64,000 bases of DNA from the NCBI GenBank assembly GCA_037501455.1, contig CM074864.1, positions 35,056,001-35,120,000 on the forward strand, given 5' to 3'. The position numbers and the translations under genes were made by a program. Under the pieces are notes generated by a model, which was given only the letters and a program-made list of their open reading frames with translations, was not told the origin of the DNA and searched no databases. Shown piece by piece: positions 32,688-46,491 of the stretch (position 1 is its first letter; each line of letters begins with the position of its first letter). Source of the stretch: Lantana camara. Taxonomy: Eukaryota > Streptophyta > Magnoliopsida > Lamiales > Verbenaceae.

Positions 32688-35600
32688 TCTAGGTTGCATA
32701 ACCGGAGTTCTAGTGTCGTGTCGTGTCAAGTATAGGTCGAACGGCTTAGGAACTATTTGTCAACGTGTGCACCGCATTGAACATAAGTTTTGCTATTGTT
32801 ACTTGGTATGGAAAATAGTGTTACACATGCTTCTTTTAAAATTTTATTGATTTGCAGGTTGTATGTTGCATTGAATCCATGCTTTTGGTGGTGATTATGT
32901 GCATGAGCATATACTAAACCCATGCATTTATTCTGGAATGAGTTGTGATTTCTAGGTTATGAAGATAATATCAAACCACGGCCAATTTCTACAAACAACT
33001 ACAATATACCCAAACTCCTTTCTTTAGCTTGAAAGTTGGAAGGAATGCATCGGGGGTTTCTACAAAATTTAAGAGCTAGGATCTTCTCCTCTAATTGGGT
33101 TATGGACCTGGTGTAAAGTCTGGAATGGAAGAATTAATTTGGGAGCAACTTACAAGTTTATGGAAATTGGTGGATACTTGGTGGGAAATTGGTAGGAAGT
33201 GATATCTATGAATTACAAGATAGCTACATGAGATTTCATTATGAAAGGAAGTGGACCAACCGGGTTTAGAAGACTTATTCAATTCAAGGAAGAATGAAGG
33301 AAGCTTTGAGGGTAATAATGATTCAAGGTTCGGATTCATAAACAAATTGAGGATCTTCGGTTAGTTGAACTACATTCAAGTTGTGGGAGGAAAAGTTTGC
33401 AACCTCTAGTGTCCTTGGTGAAGTATCTATAAAATGGGAATTAAAGTGAACCGATTGATCTAATGATTCCAAGTTCAGGAAGAGCTAATATATTAAAGAT
33501 TCTAGATTCGTGCAGATTGAGTTTTTCTCCCAGATCCAAGCTGAATTATCGTATTGTGAGGTTGATTTGGAAGATATGGAATAACAAATGAAGGCGATAA
33601 AGAAAGGTCAAGTGTGAGCAGTTGGAGGGTGAGTTCCTTTGATTATTGGAACTCATAACAAATAAACCAAGGAAGCTTTGATCAATGTAACAACTTTGGT
33701 AAGGACTAAGACAAGGATTTGAGCTTAAGTCTCCGAGATAAGTTAAGGTTTCAATTTCATGGGTGTAGAAGCATCTGAGTTCAAGAAGCATAATTTTGGT
33801 TTATAAAGTTGTGCGAGTGATACAAGGAAAACTTTGAGCAAGGAAATATTTATGGTAAAGGTTCGGGTAACGCTTGGAGGTCGGTACATGGAAAGAAATC
33901 GGATTCCAAAAATTTCAATCTCGGGTGATGGAGGTGTGTAAGTCGATGATAGAGAATTTTGAAGAATTGGAAGACCGTGGGTAACAAGAGATGATCAATA
34001 AATTCGGGACACGCTTCAATTCAACGAAACATGAACAAGTGTCAAGCTAAAAGATACAACTACGGTGACAGGTTCAACGCATTCATGGCACGTGCATCAT
34101 ACGTTATTTTAAATTATTTAACTTCTTTTATTTATTTATGTATCTTTAATTGATATAATTGCTCCAACATGTTGCATCTTTAAATTATTTATAAGAGTGA
34201 TATGTGCATCGGCATTTTACCCAACATGCATCTTAAGTGTTTTCTTCGTAGGAATTTTCTCCACTTTATCCGGCAAGCATCACTTCAACCGCGACATAAC
34301 GGAATCATGATAGTGGGATTTGTTGGGATGACATGAAAGAAATGAGTTGCTATTCCTATCGATCATATCAAGAGTAGGGTGAGGAAATTTCTGGAGAAGT
34401 GGCGTGATTGGAATCAATTATAGTAAGGAAGTTAATTGGAAGGAATTGAGAATTTTCAAATTTATGAATTGATACTACGAGCACAACGGATAAGAATGGG
34501 AATTCTTAAGGGGGAGAGCCGACCGGGGGACGATTGGAGAGTTGGAATTATATCTAAGTGGGTTATATTAATGGGAGCAACAAAAATGCAAGAGTCACAA
34601 GCAATGGGATTTCTTGAAATGGCAACAGGGAGGAAGTGAAAGACTCTGACGTTGGATTACCTTCAGGAGTGAGATGATAAAATGTGAAAATAATTTCGGA
34701 GAAAGGTAAAGTGCTTCACGGGTCGAAAGTAAGTATTCAAGAAATGTTGGGGGATTTAGTTCTCGCTTCGTTTTCAAACCGAGGGTGAATGGAACTTCGG
34801 GAATAATAAGATATAAGTTCAAGGAATGTTCGGGAATTATTTGGGGTACAAGAATGTTGTGGTACCACGTGTTTCCTGTCTTGAAGGAATTTTTGGAATT
34901 TGAGTGGAGAATATTAGGTAAGGAATTTGATCGGATCCTCATACCTTGGGAAGAAAGTGAGAGTCAGTTCCGTGGAATGTTGGGAGTGAAGTATGTAGGG
35001 AAGAAAACAGAACATGAATAAGATGGATTACCGGCTCGTTGGATTTCCCATGGTGAACCGGAAATGCTATAAAGATTAGAGACTAGACTTTGGGCTATTA
35101 AAGGAACGCCCCGAATATCCGAGGAGGTTGATTATAATTAGAGAGGAAGGTTGAATATGTTTTGACAAGAGGAACGAGTTAGTTATGGTTCAAACTAAGT
35201 ACACATTCAAGAATTAAATCCTTGGATCATGGTGATAAAGAGAGTAAAGGATTTGACTGTAAGTTGAGGACCGAGTAATCATGAAAATCCTTATACCTAC
35301 ATTGGACTTTCTGAGGTGCGGTAATTGGATGAGAAGGTAGATAGTGGAGGAAAAACCGGGTGATGACCGAAGTATTGGAAACAATGGGTAACTCGAGATA
35401 AGGCACTATGGTTAAATGAATCTTCAACAACGAGTCAAGTATCAAATCGGATCAAACTAATGGAAGATTTCCAACCAATGGTGAACGGTATATTTCCACA
35501 TGCATACCACGTGCATCACGCATATCTTTAATTATTATTGCATGTAATTTATTGCTATTTGTTATTTCGTTGGTGTGAGCGAGTACCTTAGTCACACGGT

Positions 35601-35991
35601 AAGACGAGGGCCGTGCTTTGTAAAGGGTCTTCGGAGACCACGTTTTGAAGCTAGTGACAGTTCAAGAAACCAACTTCAAATCATGAAGTTGATGAGATGA
35701 TGGAGAATCCGCTTGGGTTGGAGAACGAGTGGTGGAAGTTCGTTAACTACTCCACTTGTGATACCGAGTGTGGGATGGTCAGGATAGATCAAATGCTGGG
35801 AGCTGAATCTCGTGTAGACCCTCCTATCGTGTGAGATGTCCGGACTACTCATAGTTGGGTCAAGTTCGTGAGCGGTGGAAGACTTCCCTTGTGCTTGAAG
35901 GCCTTTCTGAACTAATCTCTATCGGGATGTCATGAACCCCGCGTGGGATGAACTCAGAGAGTTTTGCTTAGAGTCCAGAACTCGAGGCAGT
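32688..35991 (+). other. E2 internal region, non-coding
   Basis: Its first part parallels the E1 leader (CAAACCACGGCC near 32974; GAATTGGAAGACCGTGGGTAAC near 33964; GGTGACAGGTTCAACGC near 34062). TTTTCTTCGTAG near 34245 corresponds to the place where gag would start, but the downstream text is not an open gag. GGTGAACGGTATATTT near 35490 is shared with E1, M1 and M2. The last 400 bp resemble the M2 internal end near 55300-55470 in reverse. No reading frame above 120 aa. Confidence 0.65.
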
Positions 35992-36027
35992 GGACCTGAG
36001 GACAGGTCCTTCTTAAGGGGGAGAGGT
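35992..36027 (+). other. E2 pre-PPT hairpin and polypurine tract
   Basis: GGACCTG-AGGA-CAGGTCC (35992-36009) is followed by TTCTTAAGGGGGAGAGGT and then the 3' LTR. Confidence 0.9.
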
Positions 36028-38637
36028 TGTAACGCCCCGTTTTCCCGACAAGTCAGGTACGACGTCACGAGAGAGTTTAATTTGGTAATTATGTGATTTA
36101 TGTGACGTCGCATGTTAAACGTGTCAACGTGTAATTTATTTAATTATGTGTTCTTTAGAATTTTATTTAAATTGTTCTTGGACTCAATTGTCCAATAAAT
36201 TGCAAGTTAGGAACCTAATTTTATTTAGGGCGTTTTGAGGCCTTCGTGGCTACTTGGAGCCCGGGGAATCGGATTCGAATTCCAACCTTATTATTGAGTT
36301 CGTTTCGGTGATTCGGATTCAAACACTTAACCTTCTATTTTTCTAAAGCTATTTGATTGCCCAACCGTTCTAAATCCGATCCAGTTGGACCGGTTACCGT
36401 GTGACCCTACCCGTTTCTACCGACCCGATTGGCCAGCCCAAAAAGGGCCAGCCTTATTCTTCTTCTCCATTTTTGATCGTTCAACAGCAGCAACAAGGAA
36501 GAAAGGAGAAATTCCCAATTTTGCTCCAAGACCTCAAGATTTGGGTTTTCATGATCCAACCGTCCGATCAACGACTTAAGGTATGATTCGTGCTCTATTC
36601 GTTACGTGCTTTAATTTGAGGTACCTTTCGTGCCCCGGATTTGTGCCTATGTGATGTTTTGGGAAGATGATGAATAGTAACCGGGGTATGAGTTCTTTGT
36701 GTTCAAGTCCGTTTTACGAGTTCTAATGTGTATATATGTGATTTACGTGCTTTACTTGGTTCGTGGCATTATTTTCGTGTGTTTTGGAGTGGTTTGGGGT
36801 GTGTTGGTGTTGGAATGGTGCTCCAGGCGCCATTGTTGCTGTTGCTGCTTCTTCTTGGGCGAACCAGTGGGGAACGGCCGTTCCCGTGTTGTACTGGAGT
36901 TGGGAACGGCCATTCCCAGGGGTCTTACCAGCCAATCCTTTATAGAGCCTCGGGGAGGAGTTCGGGGAGCTGGGAACGGCCTTTCCCAGCTCAAGCGTGG
37001 AACCGGAACGGCCGTTCCCATGGGCGGGACTGCTGAGCACGGCCGTTCCCAGAGCTAGCGAGGACGTTCCCGACACTGTTCCAGTGCTTTTATGTGTTTT
37101 ATTCGTGTATTGTTATTTCGTGATTTCCTTTGCATGTCTAGGTATTATTTCATCGTTTTACTTACATAATTTCATGCAATTGAATTCGTTTATTGAATGT
37201 AAGTGCTAATTGATTTAGTTGCCCTTAACTGCATATAAGAGCATGATCATGACTTAGCTTATTATCTTATGCATCGTTCCATGACTTTCGTGCCATTTCA
37301 TATTAATGCCGTGCGTCGTAATTGGTATCATTATTGAGTCTCCTCTCACGAGTACACATTGTTTCCTTTCTTGTCAGTTCTTCTCCAGGGTGGAGACTTC
37401 GGGATTGAATAAGCAACTGTAGTGTTCGTGTTCTTGTTCTTGTCTCTTGGTTCCAGGTGAGGTTTAATTTCTAGATACATAGAACCATTACAACCCTTAC
37501 GTGAACTTTCGGCCAAAAGGTATCTATATATCTATAGTTTTCTAAACTCTATTGATTTTTCCACTGATCTATTGAATTGTACTGTATTGATTGATTGATT
37601 GATTGGGCGAGTATTGTATTGCACTGTGGGCCCGAGGGTAGTGACTCGAGCCAACCGGGAAAGCATGGGCTGACGGGTAACTCGGGAGTTATCCTCACCA
37701 AATTGGGATGACCCCTGAACCCCCTAGGAGATTAGGGCGGGGAAGGAGTTCCGGGCTTAGGGAATCATGCACCCTCTGCCCAGATTGATTGGATGGCGGG
37801 GCCTTGCAATCCCCCATCACCCGGAGGAAGAAGGTTGGATTGAAACTGCTAATTGTGCACTGTAAATAGATTGCTTGATCACCTAATCACTTAATAACTG
37901 AATTATTGTACACTGTCGGAGTAAGGTTGGAGATTGCCCTCACTCGCCGGGCCACTGGTTGATTGATTGAAATTGATTGAAGTGTCTAATTTGATAGTTG
38001 TAATCTCGGGCGAGTTCTAAGTATTATTGAACCTGTTTTGTTCTGTTATAAAACCTTACCCGAGGTTATGACTTGCATGTTATCTGCGCTTATATATTAT
38101 TATGCCCCTCGCTCAGTCTTGTGGAGACTGACACCTCACTTTTCAGTTTTGCAGGTGGTGTGCTAGGCGGGAGTCAGAGTTGTGTCTTGTCTTTCCTTTC
38201 GAGTCTTGTTCCAGTCTCATCACTTACACTCACTGCATATTGTATTTTAATTACTGTATTGAATTTATTATTGGTTAGTATGTTGTTTGCTGAATTACAT
38301 TGAACTCGGGACAGGTTTCTAGGGCTTTAGTTGAACCCGTTTTATGTTATTGTATTGAATTGATTCGGGACAGGTTAGGACAGGTTCATTGATTTAGTAG
38401 AACCCGTATTTACTTTCCTTGAACTTGTATTCATGTTATTGATATTGAATAGTTATTTGCATTACTTCCGCACAATTATCATTGTTGATGGTTTCAGGAT
38501 TAGATTCCGCCTAGCTAGGACTGTCTTTTTATTGTCTTCCGTTCGCTGTGAGTTTAGTTCATGTATGGACTAGCCATTTCATATGTGGACCGAACTCACA
38601 GTGCGGGGATGTGGTGCTTATCGTCCCGGGTGCTACA
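36028..38637 (+). repeat. E2 3' LTR
   Basis: Partner of 30057-32667. It preserves a better acceptor-like TTCTCCAG (37380-37387), which in the 5' copy has changed to TTCTCGAG. Confidence 0.96.
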
Positions 38638-38642
38638 GAGCA

Positions 38643-40711
38643 CAACCTTGAAAATTTTTTTTTTTTGCCTCTTTGTTGTGCTCTCCCCCTTAAGAAATCC
38701 ACTTCTAAATCAAACTTTACCTGTCATCCTCCAATCACAATTCTTGAGATCACTTTAACGAGCAATCCTTGTCAGGGAAGGTATTCATTATTCCACTCAC
38801 ATTCAATTTGAAGTGGCCAATTGGTATATAGTCCCAAATCTATTACCTCCTGAATTCTCCCAAATTTGAGACCCCATTTTCTTTTCTTGTTCGATCCAAA
38901 CAGCCCGAAGTCGACCCTAACTTTTAACCTCCATACTATAATTCTCATCCCTGTCTTAGCTCCACCACCAAAATATTCTTCTTCTTTCATTCGGTTCGGT
39001 AAAACTGTGGTCGAAGTGGTAGTTAAAACATAGAAGGGGAAAGCTATCCTAACACGTAAACACTAAAGCTGCATGTCGAGTTAAGATGCCAATGCACGTG
39101 GTACAATTACAAACAATTAAATACGCAACACATTGGAATAATTATATCAACTAGAAATTCGCATATACGTAAGGGAATTTAAATAATTTAAAGCAACGTA
39201 TGATCCACGTGCTATGAATGAATTGAATCTGTCACCTTAGTGGTGTCTTTAGTCGATATCTTTTCCTTTGATCTCGATGTTGTGAGCATAAGTCATAAGA
39301 CTGAACATTGTTCGATCATTGATGATGATGCTTTCCAAATCCTGACTTGCTTCCCCATAGTCCTCAAATCTCCATGGTCTGAGGTCGAATCTCTTGAACC
39401 CCTATTCTCCTAGATCTTCAAAGTTTCCTTGTATCCACTTATGTGTTCGTGCGATCCGAAATGGAAATGCCACGAACCCAATTTCTTCTACGTCCATGGA
39501 ATCGGCATCTTGACTCCCGTCAAAGATTGATCTCAAATGGTTCCAAATCTTACCCTTAGTTGTCTCTCTACTCAAGGCTCCCTTAACTATTCTTTATGAA
39601 TTCAATGATTGGATGAACTCATCTTCCAATTGCTTACACTTGAGCACATAATTTCCCTCCAATAACTCTTTGTCTTTCTTTATTGTTTCCATTTGTTGCT
39701 CCATATATCCCAATCCGACTTCACAACACAACAATTTCAGCTTGGATCCGGAATCCGAGGTATCCCTATTTCCTCTTTCCCGAACTCAGCTTCTAATAAC
39801 TTGCTTTACTTGGAAGTTCATTCTGGACGATCTGTGTTTCTTATCAACCCCAAACCTATTTTACCTTGAATTCTCTTTAAGGTTATCGCATACCCATTGA
39901 TTGAAACCTCGAATCTAAAACACCTTTGAGATAATGATCCTATGGAATCCGGTTGGAAATCTTCATAGTGTAGGCATAGAGGTTGATCTCCTTTGCGGAC
40001 TTTTAGGCTTAAAGTTGGCAATTCTTGGCTTTCAACCTGAGTAAAGTTACTACCATTAGAAACCCCACAAAAGAAGCATAGGTTCCCCCTCAGAAGTGTT
40101 GATCTTCAAAGTATTTCCGAGAACTGACATCCTCTCATATAGTTTCGGTCTTGATCTTTCTAAAATTGTGGCTTTTGGATGATGAGGAAACTTGGATGTA
40201 CCGTTGTAAGGACACCAACGAACATGGCTCCATTTAGAGAAGACAACGATCCTCGGATCTTTGTAAATAACCTCGCCTTCTATCGTGATGTTAAGTAATG
40301 AAATATAGCTCCATGTTCATAGCATTGAAGATTCAACACCCGACTTTCTATTCTCTTAATTCCATAACCACTTCATTAGTTTAATAGGAGGAACCCGTTG
40401 TTGAAGTTGGTAATAGCTTTATTAACATGACAATAATCTACAACCAAAGATTCCACTCGAATATATATATGCATGAAGATTAGCATATTCTTATGGCACA
40501 TATTTAGATCAATCAAAACACATAAAACGTAATTACAACACCTAAAGCAACAAAATTGAAAGTAGATCATATCTATTGAGAAAGTTCCAGCAATTAGTAA
40601 CAACTTAACCATGAAAATTCAATGCAATGCACACATTGACAAGTTGTTCCTATGCCATACGACCTAAACTGACTCAATCACGACACGAGAACCCGGGCTT
40701 TTGTAACCCTA
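38643..40711 (-). other. M1 internal region, segment right of E2
   Basis: It continues M1 after the GAGCA duplication. On the coding strand it includes GGTGACAGATTCAATTC with a CACGTGGATCATACG block (RC near 39200-39240), matching the E1 and E2 leaders. No coding sequence was recognised. Confidence 0.65.
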
Positions 40712-40724
40712 GGCTCTGATACCA
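40712..40724 (-). other. M1 primer-binding site
   Basis: The coding strand reads TGGTATCAGAGCC, 8 nt from the LTR end. Confidence 0.9.
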
Positions 40725-42542
40725 CTTAAGGATATAGCACCCCAAACGGAGGCAACACATCCCCCGCACCGGGGCCCAACCCGCATATGAAATGGAAAGT
40801 CCATACACGTGCCAAGTCACGGCGAATGGGGACCACTCACACGTTATGCTATGCGGGAGCTAACTTCGAAACCAATTAAGTAATTCAAAAGAATAAAATG
40901 CCCGTGTGGAAGAAAGATATGTAATCAATCATAAGTTCAAATAGCAATTAACGGTTCCTTTAGTTGATATTCCTAGTCTCAAAATCATAAGAATATAAAC
41001 ATAACAGTTGATACATACTTAACTGACTTATTCAATCAATTCAATTAATTTATAAAATGCATGTGAACAGACTCCAACTTGATCAAGAGACTCGACAGAC
41101 ATGACTTCCCGCCTAGCGCTCCAAAACCTGCAAAAGAACTGGAAACAAAGCCGGGATCAGTCTATAAGAGACTGGTGGGTATAAAACAAGGCATAACATA
41201 TATAATATTGCAAAATTTAAACACCCACACATGCACGCTATAATCCCGTGCGAGGTTTTTAAGATATTTCCCAAGTGGGTAAAATAAAGAAAAACAACGC
41301 TCAGGATTACAACTTTCAAATTTATTCATTCCATTCATAAGGTTTCATAGCCCGGCGAGAGGGTGTGCATAATCTCCAACCTTCTCCTCGTGTGTGCATA
41401 TCAATTCAATCTTTACATTAGTGATCATTCACATTCACACATATTCTTCCTAATCATAATCATATCATTCATAATCATAAACACTTACACCTTCTTCCTC
41501 CGGGTGGTGGACGGGATTGCAAGCCCCGACCACCTAATCATATCAATGTGGCTGTGAGGTTCATGAGTCCTCAAAGACCGGTTAGTGTTTCCTCTTCAAA
41601 AACTCCTTGACGAGGTCCGTTTCGCCGTAGTTCATGGTGGAACTAGCACGTGGAGTCCCGTCGGCCCTATGCCTCCCCAGATAGCCACATGTACTAACTT
41701 CCTGGGCCCGTGTTTTGTTCATATCATGCACTCGCCAAAATCATAGGTAGGGTTCATAGATAAAAGGGTCATACGTTTGAAATCATTTACCCAAAATGAC
41801 TTGATATATAAATATACTATCTTGGCTTAAAACATTCCATGTAAGGGATATATCGGGTCGTTTTAGCTATTAGAAGAGAAACCCACCTGATACACCTTAC
41901 CCACAATACCAAGAAGAAAGAAAGACTTGAGGTGTCCTATGAACCCGGCATCTCCGCCCTGGAGAAAACAGTATAAGAAACGACGTGGTGCATATGTGAG
42001 ACTCAAGACTCCAAATGAACCATATATGACGCACGACAACATAATGCACATGGTATGAGATGTCAGAAAAGTAAAATGACATCATGAAGCCACATAATTC
42101 AAGTAATTCATTCAAGTACATTCATAGCATAAAGGTTTCAAGCCCAAACATTTCATATATTTCATTCTCATTCGTTCATTCCATATCATTCATTCTTTTC
42201 ATAGTTCATATAAAGCGTATCATGTCATTCCATAATTTAAATCCATAATTTAAAGGTCACACTTCATGAAATAATTTCATACCACTTTAGTCTCATAAAT
42301 TCATTTCAAATTCATATCCTCACATTTATATCAAATGAATCCAATAATTTCATATAATGGTCATAACACGTACTATTTCACGTTTACAATTAGAAATTAG
42401 ACAAATAAAAACGTTCAAGCCATGGTCAGTAAATAAATAACGCGAAATAGATAACAATTGATTTCTATAAATAAATAAATTAAACAATATTTAATACCTG
42501 TAATAATCATGCATTTAAATAATATATAATCAAATCAATATC

Positions 42543-42544
<2 letters not shown>

Positions 42545-42602
<58 letters not shown>

Positions 42603-42690
42603 TTTATACATACGTACATCATTGCATGCATACATATAATATATAATACTATATTTACATATTTGCATGCATTTAATATATAATATATGT

Positions 42691-42740
<50 letters not shown>
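42545..42740. repeat. Two long (AT)n microsatellites
   Basis: AT runs at about 42545-42596 and 42693-42740 separated by ordinary AT-rich LTR sequence. The left M1 LTR has much shorter runs at these places. Confidence 0.9.
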
Positions 42741-42742
<2 letters not shown>

Positions 42743-42997
42743 TTATGTGCATGTATTTATCATAATATATATATATATACCATACATGCAAAATTACATA
42801 ATCACACAAACACACATGCATATGCAATTAATAAACACACACATTTAATATAAATATATGCACGTGGATATATCATGCACAAAATACCATTAACATACAA
42901 CATATATAGAAAGCAACAGCAATTGAAGAACGAAGCAGCAACAAAAGCAGAAAGAAAGAGCAGCAGTAACAAGAAGAAAGATGCAGCAGCAGTGCAG

Positions 42998-43125
42998 AAC
43001 TCCCCGCCCGGGCAACGCAGCAGCATAAACCTTCCCCGGCCGGGGAAGGTGATTACAGAAGGGCCTGCATCAGGTGTCCCCACCCGGGGACATTCCAGTT
43101 CAAACTCTCCCCGCCCGGGGAGAGT
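42998..43125. repeat. GC-rich palindrome cluster, M1 5' LTR
   Basis: CCTTCCCCGGCCGGGGAAGG (43030-43049) is perfect over 20 bp. TGTCCCC/GGGGACA lies at 43075-43092 and ACTCTCCCCG/CGGGGAGAGT at 43104-43125 with a two-base centre. A shorter CCCCGCCCGGG unit is at about 43002. Confidence 0.92.
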
Positions 43126-43263
43126 GTTCTAGAAACGAAGCAGCTGCAGTAGCATTTATGCGCAGAACAGGGGGAAGAAAAACAGGGCAAGACAACACAA
43201 GCTTCCAACCAACAATTGGATACATAAAGGTGTAAGAAAGAGCAACAAAACATCAATATTTCA

Positions 43264-46200
43264 TGCAACGCCCCGTGTTTTCACACGTGCAGGTAAGAGT
43301 TACGTGCGCATTTACATTTAATTATATGATTTTATATCTGGTTTTACTAATTGAATTCATTTCTAATTTGATTTAATTGTGTAAATTTTATATGAATTCG
43401 AATTTGAGTTATGGTTATATGAATGAATTTGTGAGAATGTGAATTTCATGAATTCGATGTTAATTGAATGAAATTACGTGTTTCGTGTAATCCGTGGACT
43501 TGTTTGTAACTTATTTTAATGTTTTGGACTCAATTGGAAATTGAGTTTGGGCTTAATTGCCACTTTTTGAAAGATTAGGGACCTATTTGTATATAGGCAA
43601 TCCTAAACGGTTTTCGCGATATCTTGAGCTCCGGACCTCGAAATCGAGATCCGTACCCGGCGTTGAGCTTGTCTCGACGATACCTATCCATTAAACTTGA
43701 CCTTATACTTTTTCGATACCGTTTGAACCTTCGACATCGAACTTTTCCATAACCTCAACCTTATAACTTGTTTGAACCGTTTACTAAACGAACCGGACTT
43801 GAACCGACCGTATCCTACCCATTTCTAGCAGTAAATATCAGCATTCTCTCCTCCTTTGTTCCACATTTTTGATCGATCAAATCATCATCTCAAGAGACTA
43901 GAGAAGCTCCAAGAAAACCCTTGTTTGATCATCCAAACTCTAAGCTCAAGATCAACCTTCATCCAATCTTCTTCCAAGGTAAGGTATGGATTATTTTTCT
44001 CTCCTTCTCCTCTCCATTTTCTTCCGATTATATCTTGGTATAGGTTGGAGAATCATGTGTTATGAGAGAAAGCTTGATTATGAATTATATGGTATAAATT
44101 CTTGGTTACATGTCTATCCTTGGTTTTAAATGGTAGTTGATACATGGAATGTGATCCTTGTAACTTCCTCATCTTTTTTATATGCTTGGATTTCATGTTG
44201 GTTGTGTATTACTTGATGTGCCATTAATGAAGCTTGAAGCTTCCATGGATGAATAGCTTGGTTTTGAGTGATCTTTTGCCAACTTTGGGTGTGAATTCTT
44301 GTATATATGATTGGATTGCATGTTATATGTGAATTATATGGCTTAAATTCATGTCTAAGGGTACCTAAGAGCTTCCTTATAGCTGCCCCTGCTTTTCATG
44401 CTTTTCCCACCCCAAAACAGAGCTTCTTCTCTGTTTTTCCTCGCAAAACGACGAGCTGACACGACCATGTCAGCTCTGAACTGAAAATGGACACGGCCGT
44501 GTTGGGCTCTCGACTTTGTTTTTTTTCTGAATTTAATCTCGGAAACGGCCGTGTCCAAATGCTTTGAAAACTCAACAAGGCCTTGTCAAGCCCTCGACTT
44601 GGAATTTTTGGATTTTAAACCTCGGACACGGCCGTGTCCGTTTCCTTTGAAAACTCAACACGGCCGTGTCATTTGAAATGGCAGCTTTGGGGGAACTCTT
44701 TTACTGCTTGTTTTGAGTTTATGGCTCGTATTGGTGGAGTATATGTAACGTGATTATGTTAAAGCTATGTTTTATGATTGATATATGATATTGATGATCT
44801 TATGAATGCGAGTATGAAGGTATGCACGATATGAATGAGAAGGAATACAGTTTTACCGTAGTTTGAATGAAACTTGTTGAATTATGTGTTTAATTGAATC
44901 CTATGGTATTCATGACCATAATTGAACATATTATCGCATATTAAGCATTCCATACATGTCATTTGTTAGCCGAGCATCTAATGTGGTCATGATTGAGTCT
45001 CACACTACCTTTGTCACACAGGTCTTGGTCCGGTGGGTGACGAGGTCGAGCAGTGAGAGTTTGTCGGGTTCTTTTGTCTACCAGGTGGGTTTTTCTTCTA
45101 TTAGATAACAATATGACCCCGAATATCTAATGTGCAAGATTTTGGCCAAAACCCTATATAGGTATCTATACCAAGTTTTAATGAGCAATGTTTTAAACGA
45201 AAGCCTTTTATTATGACTATCCTACCAAAATGTTTTGGCGAGTAATGAATGTGTGATCACAATGAATGGGGGCCCGGGACTTAGTGTAGTGGTGAACCGG
45301 GAAAGCTTGGGCTGACGGGAATCCATTTATACTAGTTCCAACAATTTCGGTAACCTGGACTTCACTAGGAGATTAGTGAACGAAAGGGGACCCACGCTTT
45401 TGGGGATTCATGTACCCCTCTAGCATTAATGAATGAGGGTTTGGGCCTTGCAACCCGTTCCCTACCCGGAGGAAAAAGGACTATATGTATGATCGAATGA
45501 ATGATCTAATAAATGTGCACGAAAGAATGATTGCATGAACAAATGATTGAATGAATGATTAATGAATTACACCAGGTGGTGGTTGGAGATAATGCACGCC
45601 CTCTCGCCGGGCTACTAATGACCTAATGAATGAATGAATAGTTATAATCCTATTCGTTGTATCTTATTTACCTCCCACTTGGGAAAAAGGGTTCTAAACC
45701 TCGTATAAGGATTATAACTTGCATGTACGTGTTTAAATTCCAAAATATTATGATATTATGCCTCTCTTTTTATACCCACCAGTCTGTCTAAGACTAAACC
45801 CGAAGTTGTTTCAGTTGTTTTTGCAGGAAGGGGATGCTAGGCGGAATGCGAGTCGGGAGGAGAGTCTTGCTTAGTGTCTAGCCTTTCCTTTACACGCATT
45901 TGATTTCATTTTACTACTTTTGGATTTTGTATATGTATGGAGCGTACATAGAATGGTACCTATATGTATCTTACTTGAAATATTGGTACATAGAGCGTAT
46001 AGCTCAATATATATATGAATTACATGCTGGTACCTAGAGCTTCTAGCTCAATATATAATATATGAACGATTGCTTCCGCTTTTCTTCTGTTGCTCTGATT
46101 GTTGTTATGATTGTTGTTGTTGTTGGGGTTTAAGTTATAGGTTAGTCCCGCCTGGCTTAGCGAGTGTGTATGTCTCCGTTCGCTATGATTCGGCAGCTGT

Positions 46201-46271
46201 ATGGAAATCCATTTCGTATACGGATCGGGTCATGGTGCGGGGGATGTGACGTCTTGCGCTCGGGCGTTACA
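43264..46271 (+). repeat. E3 5' LTR (3008 bp)
   Basis: TGCAACGCCCCG to GGGCGTTACA. A TATATAGG box lies near 43590, a CAAGGTAAGG donor-like site at 43975, the palindrome cluster at 44458-44671, and an acceptor-like TTTGTCACACAG at 45010-45021 with CCAGGTGGGT at 45081. Confidence 0.92.
44458..44671. repeat. GC-rich palindrome cluster, E3 5' LTR
   Basis: CGGACACGGCCGTGTCCG (44623-44640) is perfect. Related units: GACACGACCATGTC (44458-44471), ACACGGCCGTGT (44491-44502 and 44658-44669), GGAAACGGCCGTGTCC (44541-44556) and AACAAGGCCTTGTC (44574-44587). Spacers also repeat (TTTGAAAACTCAACA twice, CTCGACTT twice). The 3' LTR has lost this part. Confidence 0.93.
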
Positions 46272-46280
46272 TCCTTTGAG

Positions 46281-46293
46281 TGGTATCAGAGCC
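46281..46293 (+). other. E3 primer-binding site
   Basis: TGGTATCAGAGCC, 9 nt after the LTR end. Confidence 0.93.
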
Positions 46294-46491
46294 CAGGGTT
46301 GCAAAACCAGGGTTCTAGTGTCGTGTTGAGTCAGTAGGTCGTTCGGCCGCAGGAATTACTTGTTAATGTGGAGCATTTGCATTTTTATGTGATAATGTTA
46401 TTGGATTCTTGACTTAAACGATTGATTGAATTTATTGCATTGCCACGCATGAACTAAAATTAGCACGCATGTTAGTGTTTGAATTGATAGG

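Larger units (their letters stand above)
30057..38637 (+). mobile_element. E2: gypsy-type non-autonomous (LARD-like) element, plus strand (8581 bp)
   Basis: LTRs of 2611 and 2610 bp surround 3360 bp of non-coding sequence. The TSD GAGCA is exact (30052-30056 and 38638-38642). Roughly two to three dozen LTR differences are visible by eye, so insertion is recent relative to M1. It has a primer-binding site and a polypurine tract preceded by a hairpin, but no gag or pol was recognised. Confidence 0.95.
40733..43263 (-). repeat. M1 5' LTR, first part
   Basis: It starts TATAGCACC (TG of the left LTR mutated to TA) and aligns with 17175-19640. E3 interrupts it at TTTCA (43259-43263); it resumes at 49594. 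Confidence 0.93.

Noticed and set aside
38643..40711. Host gene between E2 and the M1 primer-binding site
   Set aside because: The stretch has no frame above about 90 aa and is accounted for as the M1 internal region by the TSDs, PBS and shared leader blocks.
42507..42827. 106-aa frame rich in Tyr/Ile
   Set aside because: It is the translation of AT microsatellites in the M1 LTR.
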